Assembly: GCA_031472005.1 (NCBI GenBank)
Contig: PZJY01000002.1
Location: forward strand, 2,914,001-2,978,000
Source of the DNA: Tetracladium setigerum
Lineage: Eukaryota > Ascomycota > Leotiomycetes > Helotiales
Length of the DNA stretch: 64,000 nt
Direction of reading: 5' to 3'
A program made the position numbers and the translations under genes. Positions 47,208 to 59,274 of the stretch are shown in pieces. The notes under the pieces were generated by a model, which saw only the letters and a program-made list of their open reading frames with translations, was not told the origin of the DNA and made no database searches. Every line of letters starts with the position of its first letter. Within the stretch, counting starts at the first letter, position 1.

Positions 47208-49027
47208 ATGCTTTTCAACACTCTTTACGCCGCTTCTCTCATTTCTCTTGTCAGTGCACATGGTGTTCTGCTTGCAGCAAAAGGTAAGTTCTTCACCCAA
47301 TTTTCATGTCCCATGCTAACACCTTTCTTAAAGGCGAGAAAGGATCTCCCGACAGTGTTGGATTCAAAGGTAAGAACAATCCCATTTGCTGGTTTAAAAA
47401 TTTCGGCACTAACATAATCCTCACTAGTTGATGCAGCTATCGCTCGAAACTGCACAGGCATCAATCCCTGCCAACAAGACACAACTATCATTCGTGATGC
47501 CGAAATCAACGCAAACATCGTGAATGAATGTGGTCGGACCGAATTAACCGGCAATATCGATGTCGGTGAGGAGACTGAGAATGCACTTGCTGCAAAAGCT
47601 GTCACCCAGGTGAAAGCCGGTATGTTTTCCCTACACAGCACAGGATTTGGGACCCGACTGACATGATTTGTTTTCAGGTGGACAAGTTACAGTTACCATC
47701 CACCAAGTCAATGCCGATGGAGCTGGACCATACTCATGCGATATTGACCAGACGGGTAACTCTGGTGTGATATCACAGAACTTGACCGTCACAAACAACG
47801 TTCCTGGAGCAAATGGATTCTCGCAAGCTAAGACACAGAACTTCGATATCACTGTGACTATGCCTGACAACTTGGCTTGCACTGGTGGTAAGTTTTAGAT
47901 ATTAGAACCAACACAAGCTATACAAACTGACACACTCTCTAGCCTCAACCGGAAATGTCTGCACTATTGTAAGTAGCCATATACTTGAGATGTCTACCAC
48001 CTGCACCACAATACTCCACTTCCTCCCATGGATGATTTCTCCTTTGAAAAGAGCTTTCCTAACACATTCAACAGAGATGCCGAAATGCAGCAGTAGCAGG
48101 ACCCTTCGGTGGCTGCTTTGCTGTTCAACAAACCGACGTCAAGGGCGTAGTCAACTCTCCCAACCAACTGCAAACCGCCCAAACCCTCGACGGCATCAAC
48201 AAGCAAGTTGCACAGAACATCAAGGACCTCCCCGCCTCCATAGCCGCAAACCAACAAGCTGGTTTGGATCAACAAGGCAAGGCAGCAGCCGATGGTATGT
48301 TATCACTTTCCACATCATTTTTCTTGACCTCGCTAAAATGTTGCTTCTTCCTGTAGCGCTTCTGAGTGCATCTGTTGTTAGCCTCCCCGCACCAACTCAA
48401 ACACCCGACCTCGCCAACGTCGGCACAAATGCTCCAGGTGCAGTTCTCGACGGAACATTGACCTCGAGTGCTGCTGCTGTGGCCACGAGCGCCGCTGCTG
48501 GAGGAAGGAACCGAGGCGGAAACCGAAATGGCAATAATAATGCCAATAACGGCGGTGCCGCAGCCTCAGCCTCAACAACTTCCGCGGCGGCCGTCGCAAC
48601 AGGTGCCGCAGGAAATGGAGCTGGAAATAACGCTGGAAATAACGCTGGAAACAATGCGAACGCCGGTACAGGGAATGGAAACGCAAATGGAAATGGCAAC
48701 TCCAATGGCAATGGCAATGGCAATGGTAATGGCAGAAATAACAACAATAACAACAACAAGGCCAGATCCGACTCCTTGGTGAATCGTCAAAATGGCAACC
48801 CAGGCCAAAATCAAAACCAGAACCCACCCCCAGCCCCAAACACTCGACCACCTCCACCAGCAAACAATAACGGCAACACAAACGCCCCTCCTCCAAACGG
48901 AGCGAATGGAAACGCCGGTAACGCAAATGGTGCTGGCAGAAATAACAACAATAACAACAAGGCGAGAAGATCAGGTTCGGGATTGAGATGGGCTAAGAGA
49001 ATGGTATTTGATGCCGACTCCGAGTAG
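47208..49027 (+). CDS. Secreted gEgh16/GAS1-family protein (DUF3129) with Asn/Gly-rich tail
   Basis: Seven exons: 47208-47283, 47334-47369, 47428-47619, 47678-47887, 47943-47968, 48075-48294 and 48357-49027; total 476 aa, no frame break. A signal peptide (MLFNTLYAASLISLVSA) is cut before HGVLLA. The conserved domain, roughly residues 18-245, shows ARNCTGINPCQQDTTIIRDA, ECGRTELTGNIDVGEE, VTIHQVNADGAGPYSCDID, MPDNLACTGG and RCRNAAVAGPFGGCF, with paired cysteines. Members in Magnaporthe (GAS1, GAS2/MAS) and Blumeria (gEgh16) are expressed in appressoria and some promote penetration; whether this one does is unknown. The tail is low-complexity Asn/Gly/Ala/Pro with two similar blocks (RNNNNNNNKAR and RNNNNNNKARR) and dibasic RR and KR sites near the end, compatible with kexin cleavage. 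Confidence 0.93.
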
Positions 49028-50576
49028 GTTTTGACCTGCTCGCATGAAATTTTGTGTCCCGAATCTTTTTTCTTCATTATCACCTGCCTGTAGATAGATA
49101 TTTTAAGTGGTTTCTGTTGTATGAGTGGTCGAGAGGGCAGACAGAGAAAGAGAGAGAGAGAGAGAGATTGTGTCTGTGTGTGTATTGTAGCATGTTCAAT
49201 TCAAATTGGATGGATGGATGATCATATTATTTTGTTCTTGGCTGCTGCTGTCTTGTGTCAGTTAGAGCTAAAAAAGCTTTTGGTGAAGTGGTAACGATGT
49301 GGTGACACTTCGAAATAACCGAGACACAGGGGCTTTAAATAAACTTTGTGATTTGTTGGAAAGAAGAACCTCTGAGTTTGAGCGGTATTTTTGATCTGCG
49401 GTTGAGCCAGATCATCCAGTCTAGGTATATCATTCGGTGAATATTATATCATTCAGTCTATAGTTGGTGTAGAGTATAGTATTATCCTCCCCGGGGTAAA
49501 TAAAGGGCAAATGTGACTTACTAATCTAGGAGGAGCTACTCCCACGGCCGGATGGATCCATTGTTGAGCCTCAAACTATAATCTTAACTAAGCATTGTTG
49601 AAGTATACTACTACCTAACTAACCCCTTTCTGGAAAGAATAACCGTTTATCTACCTGCAGAGCTTCCATTGAATCCCATCCGCTAGAGAGGCATAGTCTG
49701 CAGGCCAGGTACTAGATCATTGTCGTGACCTGGTCTCTGCCAACTAAGGAAGTCACAAATCTCTTCATTCCTTTCCCAACACCAACTCTCGTTTTGGTAA
49801 TTCATTCGACATGTGAAATTAAATACAGGTTTGCATCATACTCTGCCTAGGTATGGAGAAGAACGACTATACCATTGTTACTCCTAACATTCACAACATG
49901 ATCGATCATCCCTGGAAAATGCGTGTGGTTTTATTGTAAAGATAATAAATAGTAATAATAATCAAAGGGATATACAAGAAGCAGGATCGGCTGCAGCAAA
50001 CAAACAAAAAACAAGAACCAAGTTTTTGTGGTATTCCATTTCCCCCATCCCCCTCGCCATCTATTCATCTGCCCCCCCAGTTTCAAATCTCCCTCACGGG
50101 GAAAGAAGAGAATACTAAACTAAACGGCAGTATAACCATCTCCATGCCATGCTATGCCTTCTACATGTATAAAAAAACCAGCCAGCCGCACGCACGCACG
50201 CACGCACGCACGCATGCATCAGAGACTGCGAAACAATGTGCAACGCACGCATGCAAGATTTAATGCCCACACAAAGACGCCATACAAAAACCACCACACA
50301 CACCCCTATCTTTTCCATTTGAAAAGGAAAATTCCACTTTCTGTCTTTGTCTGTTCCTTGAAATGCCGTGCAAAAGAATGAAGAGGGGAGAAAATTCGGT
50401 TAAACTTGTATAAGAAAAGGATCGCCTGGCCTGGAGAGGTGAAAAGAAAAAATGAAGAGAGCTTCCAAGATGCCAGAAAATCCCAGACTTTGGAAACTCG
50501 AAATGATTTTACACTTCCTTCAGAAAAGGTGAAGATATGTGTTTTTTTTTTCCAATTCCGTGAGGTGCTTGCTTTT
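49028..50576. other. Intergenic: convergent 3' ends
   Basis: Between the secreted protein and the pyrophosphorylase, which end toward each other. It holds an (AG)n tract near 49149-49168 and an (ACGC)n tract at 50188-50215. I see no gene. Confidence 0.5.
50188..50215. repeat. (ACGC)n tetranucleotide repeat
   Basis: About seven units of CACG, ending in CATGCATC, in the intergenic region. Confidence 0.9.
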
Positions 50577-51899
50577 TTACATGATGATGGCCGGAACGTC
50601 GACATTGACCTTGATGCTCTTGTGTGGTAAGATGGATCCTCCGTTGACATAGATTTCATCTCCAATCGTAACATCATCTCCCAACACACTGACGTTTTCC
50701 AATCGGGCCCATTTGCCAACCGTTGAGTTCCATCCGACAATTGTGCTCTTAACCCACGCATGATCCTTGACCTTAACCCCTGAAAGAAGAACGCATCGTT
50801 GAAGACGTACACCATCACCCACGATAACATTGGGACCAATTGTAACATTGGGACCAATTCTGCAGTTCTTTCCGATCTTGGCGCTTGGGTCGATCAGAAC
50901 GTTGCCGTGGTGAATGTATGGCAAGCTGGTAGATGAGAGGAGTGGGGAGTGCTTCTTCGTGAGCGAGGAAAGGAATAGGCAGGTTCCCGAGAGGAAATCT
51001 TTTGGTTGTCCAACATCCATCCAGAAACCCTCCAAATCGAACGAGTGCAATTGTCCATCCGCGCAAATTGCTGGGAAAGTCTCTTGCTCGATGGAAGTAG
51101 GACGTAACTCGATTCGCTTGAGGACCGAGGTGTTGAAGATGTAGATACCTGCGTTGATTCGGTTTCCGACGAATTCAACAGGCTTCTCGACGAATCGATC
51201 GATGCGGGATGCGTGGTTGGCCTTGTGAACCACTACACCATATTTTGAGGGCTCCTCCACCTTGGTAACCACAATTGTACCCTCATCGCCGTGAGCCTTG
51301 TGGAAATTGGCGAGATCGGCAAAGGGGTAGTCGCAGATAACGTCGGAGTTGAGCACGAAAAATGGTTGGTCGTCTTTGCCTAGCACTGATTCTGCAAGCT
51401 TCAATGGACCAGCTGTGCCAAGGGGCTCGGATTCGATTGAGAATGTGATCTTTACGTTGAATCTCTCCTCATACTAGTGCAAAGTAAGTTAGAAGGTTGC
51501 TCTCGAGTGACTCAGATGCACCATAGTCTACTACTTACTTCAGAAAGGGCCTTCTCCATGATCTCTGGTCTGTAGTTGACAGCGAGAACGATATCTGTCA
51601 CACCAGCGGCTGCCAGAGCTTCAACCTGATGCAGAATCATGGGCTTGTTTCCAAACTCCACCAGCGGCTTTGGGAGAGTGAGTGTCTGCAGATATTGGGT
51701 CAGTCATTATTCTGGCTCGAAGATGCCCGGACGCTGCGAGTGTGGTGGCCATTGTATGTGCTGGTGTAATGGGGTCGGGGGTAGGAACGTACGAGAGGTC
51801 GAAGACGGGTGCCAAAGCCACCGACGAGAATTAGGGCTGTAATTCACATTAGTAGATGTAGAGAAGACGCGGCAATGGATGGGCATGCTTACCCTTCAT
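50577..51899 (-). CDS. MPG1: Mannose-1-phosphate guanyltransferase (GDP-mannose pyrophosphorylase)
   Basis: Makes GDP-mannose from mannose-1-phosphate and GTP in the cytosol, feeding N- and O-mannosylation, cell-wall mannan and, through dolichol-phosphate-mannose, the GPI pathway in which GPI18 of this window acts. Exons are 51899-51893 (seven bases, MK plus one), 51836-51793, 51685-51539 and 51473-50577; introns begin GTAAGC, GTACGT and GTAAGT. The nucleotidyltransferase signature LVGGFGTRLRPL is split by introns 1 and 2; PLGTAGPLKLAE, LNSDVICDYP, FVEKPVEFVGN and NAGIYIF follow. The C-terminal left-handed beta-helix has hexapeptide repeats (IGKNCRIGPNVTIGPNVIVG). Length is 364 aa, exactly the family size, with no frame break. 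Confidence 0.98.
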
Positions 51900-54002
51900 T
51901 TTGAGTGGTGGTAGAGAGTGTAGAGAGAAAAGGTGTTTGCTATGGGTGCTTCAGGGCGCAATTATACCCACAGTGCTTTGGATTGGGGAAAGGAGAGACG
52001 GTGAACGTTTAAACGTGCAGTTCAGATTGGAGGGAGAGGGTTGTGGTGGTGGTATAAAGGAGGGAGAAAGACAAGATTCTCTGAATTGGTTGAGGATGAG
52101 AAAAGTATCTTTTGTGGTTGCTTTGTCGGATGGTGAAAGTGGCAGAGTGTCCTCTTGGTCGTCGTGACGGGCGGCTTCCTTTTGTGATGTCTCGTCCACA
52201 CTCCAAGTAGTTCAGGTGTCAGTCTGCGTCTGTCTGTGTCTGCAAATAGGACTCGACTCGACCAAATTTCTCGTTCCCGGCGCCGCTAGCGGGAAGTGCT
52301 GCGACAGGGGGGTTAAAGGGGGAAATTCGGTTATTATTGGGGCTCAAAGAGGAGGCGAAATGAGAGGAATTTTAATTGTGAAATGAAAGGGATTGTGAAA
52401 TGATGGAGACCAGCGACATGCAATTGATTTCTTCAACATCTATCCATAAACCATAATCTACATTATTCTCCATTATTCACGACTCTCAATTCAATTCACT
52501 CCCTGACTTGGAAGAATACCCAAGAAGTCATGGGACCTTTCCAACATTCATTCATTCATTCATCCCTGGATCGACCTACAGTACTACTCAAAATCACTCA
52601 AGATTATATTGACCTGTGCTTTCTTAATTAATCCCGTCGGACTTCAGCGCCAGCTTTCCAAAGTCGTCATCTCATCTGCAATTCTGTGCTAATATTACCA
52701 CCACCACCACCAAGTAGAGCTCCTCAAAACGTGGGGTGTTCCATTGGAAGGCGGCCTGACCTCGTTTCTCCTCGTGTTTGCCACACTCTCCACGCTCGCT
52801 GCCAACTCACATCACGAGGGCTGGTGGAAGAAAAAACACGAACTTTGAAGGCGAGCTGATGTTGAGACGGCGTGAGCGTGGACGCTGAATGGATCTAAGG
52901 GGGAACAAAAATGTGATACAGTAAATATTGGCACTCGCTTCGAATTGCATCAAACGTGGTGAGCAATAATTTCGTGTAAAATAAATACGTCAATTCCAAG
53001 CACCGTTATGCAAGACGTTGCGAAGAACTAATCGATTTGGGCCAACCAGCAAATCCCCCGACGCCACAACCGTCTCCCAAACATCTCTTCTTCCTTTTTT
53101 ATATAATCGTAATTGGTCACTCGCGATATTTCACTACAGCAGTCACATCAAAGCCAAGTCTTAAGGTATAAGTTGTGAGTAGTACCATTCATTATTGGTG
53201 GCCCAAAAGGTACTCAACGTATCTAATATAAAGATCATCATCAATTCATCATCCAGTCGATATGCAAAACGACTGCCTTTCTTCCTCCACCTCCATTCCC
53301 TTTGTTGTCCCATGATGCCCAAGAAAAAAAGGAAAAGAATTCGTCGTAAGGGTCATTGAAGACAGTTCAACACGAGTCTCCACAGACTCAAGATGAAAAG
53401 GCTTGTAGGTGCAAAATAACAAAATACGCTGGCCACCACGCTTGCTAAATGCTGAGAGAAAAACGAACCGCTCGCTATGATGAAAGGACAACAGTCTCTT
53501 CCAGCCACCGATAATTCCCCGCCGGTCCCAAGCACAAACACCGTTGGTGAAGAGTGAAATCGAAATAAAAAGCCTCGCCGTAGGGACTGTAAAGTGGGTT
53601 TGAGTTGCCTCGGATATTTTTTTTTGCTTTTCACAAAAGCGATGGCTGGTTCTGTGATCTCCCAGATCGCACAAATATCATGTCTTTCTTGTTGAGAGCG
53701 AAGTGAAATGTTGGAATTGTACAAAGAGATTCGTTGTCGTTAAGTTTGAAATTGCTTGGCCGTGAAATGGTGGCGGTTGACCTAGATGGTCGTTTAGTCG
53801 TTTTAAATTCAATTTTATATGTCCTCCTTGCTTGTTCGTTTCTTCTGGTCCTGAGCTTTTTGATTCATTTCGTTCGTTTTATTCGTATGATTCGTGTAAT
53901 CCCAAGCTTTTCGGCTTTTAACATAGACGTGTTGATCGATCGTCGCCTTGGTATGCATGGACAGCTGATTTTGCTGCCAACGAACGTATCGGTTGCGCTG
54001 CT
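51900..54002. other. Intergenic: MPG1 promoter and 3' side of the dsRBM-like gene
   Basis: The first part is the MPG1 promoter and leader. An (ATTC)n tract lies near 52545-52562 and an ACC/CCA run near 52696-52712. ORFs at 53249-53674 (-) and 53734-54150 (+) have no motifs; the latter overlaps the dsRBM-like gene on the other strand. I see no supported gene. Confidence 0.5.
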
Positions 54003-54679
54003 CTACTCGGATGACGCCGTGGAACTGCCGCTGCTGAGATTGACGGAATGGCTTCTTCCACCCCTCTCCCTTTGCCTCCTGTGGCGGCCACTCCCTTCTT
54101 GCGCAGGAAGTCCTTGGACGACACCGTTACGTGCCAACATGCCCCATTAACCGAAAAGTTGCAGCAAACCATAAAGGCACGCATTGCGGCGTTCTCTTGA
54201 GCAAGTCGATCGGATTCATAAGCGAGATCGGTTTGGTATTCTCGACCATTGACGAGGACCAGGCACGTAAAGCCGGAAGGACTTCTGTACGTTTCGTACA
54301 GGGGGTCACGCCAGCCTCGACGCCGACACAGACCTAGCCAGGCTGTTAGTGCTAATTCTGACGACGTTCGTTGTTCAATTTGTTTCCAAGTGTGTAAACA
54401 TGACGATGAGGCACATTTGACGCGGTTATCTGTATGCACACCGAGTGTGGGAACGTGGGATTTCAAGCAGTGAAACTTAGGCACTACTCGAGTGACGCGC
54501 AGATAACATGAAAATGGCGTTCAGGATGACAGTGAAGTTCCATTGCAGCAAGATCGTGGAGTTGCGGGGTGCCAAGGGCTCAATGTCGGATGAGAAAAAA
54601 ATCCAGGGCGAGGCAGAAAAGTTTTCCCAATGGAACGGATTGACCTACTCTCGATATATGCCATGTAATAGCCGCTCAT
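54003..54679 (-). CDS. Small dsRNA-binding-motif-like protein
   Basis: The second exon, starting at 54333 after a branch-like ACTAAC and a CTAG acceptor, encodes CRRRGWRDPLYETYRS, then SGFTCLVLVNGREYQTD and QENAAMRAFMVCCNFSVNG. That alternation, with a terminal Ala-rich helix, resembles a double-stranded RNA-binding fold. The frame breaks at the CCCC of 54142-54145; one added G on the coding strand leads to MLARNGVVQGLPAQEG and a stop at 54005-54003. A likely first exon is 54679-54649 (MSGYYMAYIE), joined by an intron of about 315 nt that begins GTAGGT, giving 120 aa. The first exon is the uncertain part. Without the added base the frame runs to 53918 with unlikely sequence. The biological role is unknown. 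Confidence 0.72.
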
Positions 54680-57422
54680 TGTGTCTGCTTTGATTGCGAC
54701 TGTGTGAATTTCCGGAGAATAAACCACTCCGTGGAGTAAAGGTGTGGGAAAAGAGTGTTTAGTTCTCCAGGGTGTTGAAGAGAATTGCCCGATGTTTGTT
54801 GACGTTGTCGATGCAATTGAGCCCAACGTTGATGGTATACAGGGAAGTTGCACACACTGAATGACTTGTATGTTAAGGCACTGATGGGCAGAGGATACTG
54901 TGGTGTAGAAGAATAGGGCTGACAGTTCAGATGGGTGGTCTAGGGGGGGGGTGCCGTACTTTTCGTCCATGGACGGCGAGACAAGTGTGATTTATTGCAG
55001 AATCTATGATTAGCGCAGAACAGGGTTTATGGATTGGACTTCCGTAGAATATCCCGAAGACTGTTCAGATAGGACGGACTTGATCCAGATGCAAGTCATG
55101 AGAGTGCGGCTCTTTGAGTGCGACCCGTAACGATGTGTTGGCGTAGGTCGTTACCAGTTGATGAAAGGCCAGAGATTAGGCAAACTCCACCACACATGGG
55201 AATGCATAGGAGGGGAGATGATCTCTGAAACTTCAGAGAGATCAATTCGCCCTCGCAATGTAGGTCTGCAGCTATCGAGATTGACGACGCACCCTGGTGG
55301 CGAAATGCTCAACACCGGCCCATAGATGTCGGGCAAATTCTGAGTCTGGTTGCAGAAATTTGCACAAAAAAACTCTTCTTGGGTCGCTCTACAGAGATAC
55401 TTCTCCAGAAAATCCATCCTCTGCCGTACTACCATCGAGGCCCACTCGTGGGATGGCCGCTAATGCAGAAAACTCGATGGCACCACTTAGAGATGCAAGG
55501 AAAACGTCAGCGACTCTGTGTTGCTCGAGTTCAGGGTCACAGTATCGACGCTCGCTGCGGCGATGGCAATAAACATTCTTGGAAAGCCAGAATTGACTGG
55601 CTATCACCCAGAAGGATGATAGAGGGGTTCACTTGCCCCGCACTCAACGGCGCCGGCATGCATATACACTTTGCACCATGGCTACAACCAACTCGTCGGA
55701 GCTCTGAATGACTGGAGTAGAACTTGACACGAAGTCGGTGAGCCATTGGATGCATAAACCGTGGCTGGACAGAGCAGGTTGATGACCAGATTTCCATTGT
55801 AATTACAGAATCAAGCACTTGTGGCCATGGACAGACAATAAACGCGCGAACCATCCAGCCAGTAGGCCAACCACTAGCCGATATCCTTGCTGTATGCACT
55901 GTGAGCTGGCAGGCAGGCGGTCCAGTTCTTAAACAGTAAGGCCATATGCCGCGAAAATGAAAAGAGGGATACGGCAGAACGAAGGTACAGAGCAGAATTG
56001 CGAGCAGCGCTGGCGCTGAAGAGGCAAACTTTTTCTCCCCAAAATGACTCGAACAACAATAATGGGCAGAGGTCGCGCCGACGAGGAAGCCAAAAAGCAG
56101 ATCGCAAAAGCCACCAACCGATGGAAAACAATTGCTGCATTCGTCGGGTCTGTTGCGTACCTGAATGGCTCTCGATTTCAGAGCGATTCGGAAATGCAAT
56201 TGGACGTCGAGAAGAATACATGATGCAGGTCACCCAGTGAGTACTTGCATTTCCGACCCACTGGGCGAGGGGGGACAAGTGGTCCAGACGGCGTGACTTG
56301 ACTTGAGACCAGCGTCTCTTCAGGCCTGGAGTGGGAGGAGATATCTGAAATCTGCAGTGGGCCCAGTTCTTTCGCCACGGTCCAGGGTGTGCAATTCGCA
56401 GAACTTTGGGAGGTCTGCATATGCACCTAAATATGTAGATGTACATAGGCGGTTGGATTGCGTTTGTTTTGGAGCACATGAGGGGTAAGAAGATCGTGAG
56501 GGATTGAACATCGAAGAGTGTGACAAGCAGACAGACGATCGAATATAACCAGCAGCCCCTTAGGCGACCGCGTACATGGGAATATGTTGAGAGGTCGAGG
56601 ATGGGTGTGAGGAGGAGGAGGACGAGGAGGTTGGAGATGATGATGATGCTGCTGCTAGATGGTGATGGGAGGTTGGAGGTTACACTTTGTGAAAGTTTCG
56701 GAGGAGCAGCCGAGCCTGCCAAGAAAGCGGTACCTCTGTACTTTGGACACCTGACGCTCCCACCTTTTCCTCGAGAAACGCAACAGTGGGTTGTGCTGTA
56801 TCCAAAAAGTGTAAATATACAATCTTTGCATTTACGATGCAATAATACAACGACCCTGTGATGATTATTGTCGTTCTGTGTGTGCCATGCGTTATTACAA
56901 CGGGCCCGCCAAGAGAACAAATATTGTTTGTGTGTGATGTTGGTAAATTCGGCAGGTCACGTTTCGGGATGCCGCCGCCAGAAATACTACCCAAAAGAAA
57001 GCTACAAGATGTCGGTCTTAACCGAAACCAATAACGAGGGACGGGAGTCTCACCTCTCAATGCAATCGCTGCATCCTGTATGGAAGGTCAGCCGGGTGGC
57101 GAGGATGGGCTTTGATGATCCGCTAGTTTCACTATCTTCTTCCTTCCTCGAGCCTTTGATGTGTAGGCTTGTACTGTCATTGCACATGGAAATATAGTCT
57201 GACAATTGAGTTACAACCTTTTGGATGGGAGATAGAGATCTACATGTTCAAGTCACTGAGCACAAGAGAAGAAGATCCTGCGTACGTTAAGGAGTCCCAG
57301 AGCTTTAAAGCAAGCAATACGACCAGACAACGGAATCAACAATTGCTGCAAAGGCGGCATCTCATTACACGGGATGAAGGACAACACAACCGAAAATGTA
57401 TCCAACAGCAATAAACCCCCGG
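54680..57422. other. Intergenic, 2.7 kb
   Basis: Upstream of the dsRBM-like gene and downstream of the farnesyltransferase. Minus-strand ORFs at 55537-56199 and 55874-56920 are long (220 and 348 codons) but overlap each other in different frames and have biased Cys/Trp/Arg composition without motifs. I do not call them. Confidence 0.45.
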
Positions 57423-59274
57423 CTAGAAACCCCCCTTTGATGCAAAGTAGCTGCTTGTAGCTTCTGAAACTCCTTCGGGTATTACAAATACGGGATGTAG
57501 AGTATTCACTCGATCGCTTTCTTCGTATACCTGCACCTCCTCAACGAACTTCTCCGATGACCATCGGTATGGGGAGTTGAGCGAAGTCAAGACTGTTTCG
57601 CTTGCTACGGCACTAAAATGCCACTTGTGCTGCGCAGAGCTCAACCCAGCCAGCACGTAGCAGGTATGATAAGAATCAGATGAACTAGTTCACGATTTAG
57701 TCGGTCTCCAGAAGGCTTTCTGATCTATGCTTACTGGCTGGGCTTGTCTCGGAGTCCTCCTCGCTTTCCTGTATCCTGACAACAACACAGGATGTATCTG
57801 ATCAGCCCCTCTCTGCTGTACAGGCTCCCAGTTGAAGGGACCGCTGTTGGTTGCGCGTCTCCAACCGAGTTGGACGACGGGCCTTCCAAACAGGCTTCGA
57901 TGAGCGGCCAGCAACCCCCAACCCAATGACTATAACATCCATCCACCAATTTATTGGTGCGGCCTGCAAACCCGCCTTCTGGTGCATACTGACGAGCGGA
58001 AAGCCACGAAATAAGTTGTGGCACGTCAAGGTATCTGTCACAAGATATCGATTAACATCTTACATGAGCTTGATAATGCACTCCAAACTCACTTTGGCAG
58101 GATGATATGAGGTTCCCCGAGGATGCACAAGCATGCCAGCGCACAAAACGCGTAGGCACCATGAGCTTCCGCATCAGGTCGGCCGGATATGCCGCCTTCA
58201 AAGGTCTGACCTGAGGAGCTATTAGTTCAAGGCCCGCCCCGTTCCGCAAGGAAATGACATACATCTGGCAACCCATTCAGGGAGTTTATCGAGTAACGTA
58301 TTCAATCCACGTGCTTTTGCTGGAGAGTCTGAGCAGAGCTCGAGCGGGAGGTTGAAGAGGGTGATAATGACAGCGGCGCAGTACGCCCCTCTGCATCAAT
58401 TTAGCTCATATTCCTGCAAGACGCCCTTATCAACCATACCGAATATCTTCCTCTCCTCCAATTGACATCTGAAATCCTCCGTCTTCTTGCTTTAACATAC
58501 AGAGCCACTTCCATAATGCCTTTCGATCAACGAGATCTAGGGCTTCCTCTCCACCCACCATCGCCAAAGAGAGGAGGATGGCATATGTCGGTGCAAGATG
58601 TGACATCTGACCATTTCCCCTCCAAAGCCTCCAGTGGCATTCTGTATTGGCCGGACCGTTGAAATGATCCTCTTTTGGTATGCTGAAATATCCTCGCCCA
58701 TGGTCGAAAGCGCAGTCAGGGCCCAGTAAAACATCCACGGCCTGCTGGCGTCTGCTGCAACGTAGCCGGATGGAAGTTGCATCAAACTCTTGTGAATGAA
58801 CTTGACATGGCGATCCCTGGTCAGATTAGGAATACCATATTGGTTATAGTGGACGCCCAGCTGAAGGCCTGTCAAAAATGGAAGACATTCGTCAATAGTC
58901 TCCTCCTGAATTCGAGATGTCTCCGTCTCAAGAGTATCACGGATGGGCGGGAAGGTTGAGAAGAGCTCTGGGAGGCTCCCAGAGACTGCTGCGGCCGACA
59001 TTATGGAGCTTATCTGTGTAGGCCCGTAGAAGCTGCTCTCAATTCCCTTTGACCTCTCACTTAGCTCTTCTAAGATGGCTCGCGACTGGCGCTGGTCGCT
59101 GTCGGTTGTACTTCTGCCAGGGGATGGCAAGACGGAGGGCTCAGAGGGAAACTGATCTCGGGAATGGGAATGGGAATGAGGAGGAAGAGAGGAAAGATCT
59201 CGGTCCTCAGTCATCGCACGTCTTTGAAAGATCACCCTTCGTTGGTGTTTTCTTCCTTTGACCGTGAAAGTCAT
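57423..59274 (-). CDS. RAM1: Protein farnesyltransferase subunit beta
   Basis: Catalytic, zinc-bearing subunit that, with the alpha subunit, farnesylates CaaX proteins such as Ras, Rho-type GTPases and mating pheromones. Exons are 59274-58440, 58390-58263, 58210-58093, 58034-57735 and 57684-57423. The alpha-alpha barrel repeats show PWMFYWALTALS, GGFGG, YAILLSLAMVG, EDGGFQMSIGGEEDIRG and ARQYAPEGGFAGRTNKLVDGC. Zinc ligands are the Asp and Cys of VDGCYSHWVGG and the His of YHTCYVLAGLS. The frame breaks at the C run 58617-58620 (+ strand): GGFGG is in one frame and GNGQMSHLAPTY in the next; one added G joins them, giving 547 aa. A second ATG at 59214 (MTEDRD) would give 527 aa and may be the true start. 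The N-terminal 80 residues are poorly ordered. Confidence 0.95.

Noticed and set aside
53734..54150. 138-codon + strand ORF with a hydrophobic segment
   Set aside because: It overlaps the conserved end of the dsRBM-like gene on the opposite strand and has no motif of its own.
55537..56920. Two long overlapping minus-strand ORFs (220 and 348 codons)
   Set aside because: They overlap each other in different frames, are rich in Cys, Trp and Arg, and carry no recognisable motif.
1487..59274. Interpreting the broken frames as a set of pseudogenes
   Set aside because: The breaks are all one-base losses, in essential genes, without premature stops, missense decay or truncation elsewhere in the same genes. 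Decay would give mixed lesions.
1487..59274. Interpreting the broken frames as programmed frameshifting or insertional RNA editing
   Set aside because: The sites share no slippery heptamer, stop-codon context or structure; they share only G/C runs. Homologues of eL8, NCS6, Blm10 and farnesyltransferase beta are decoded without frameshifting.
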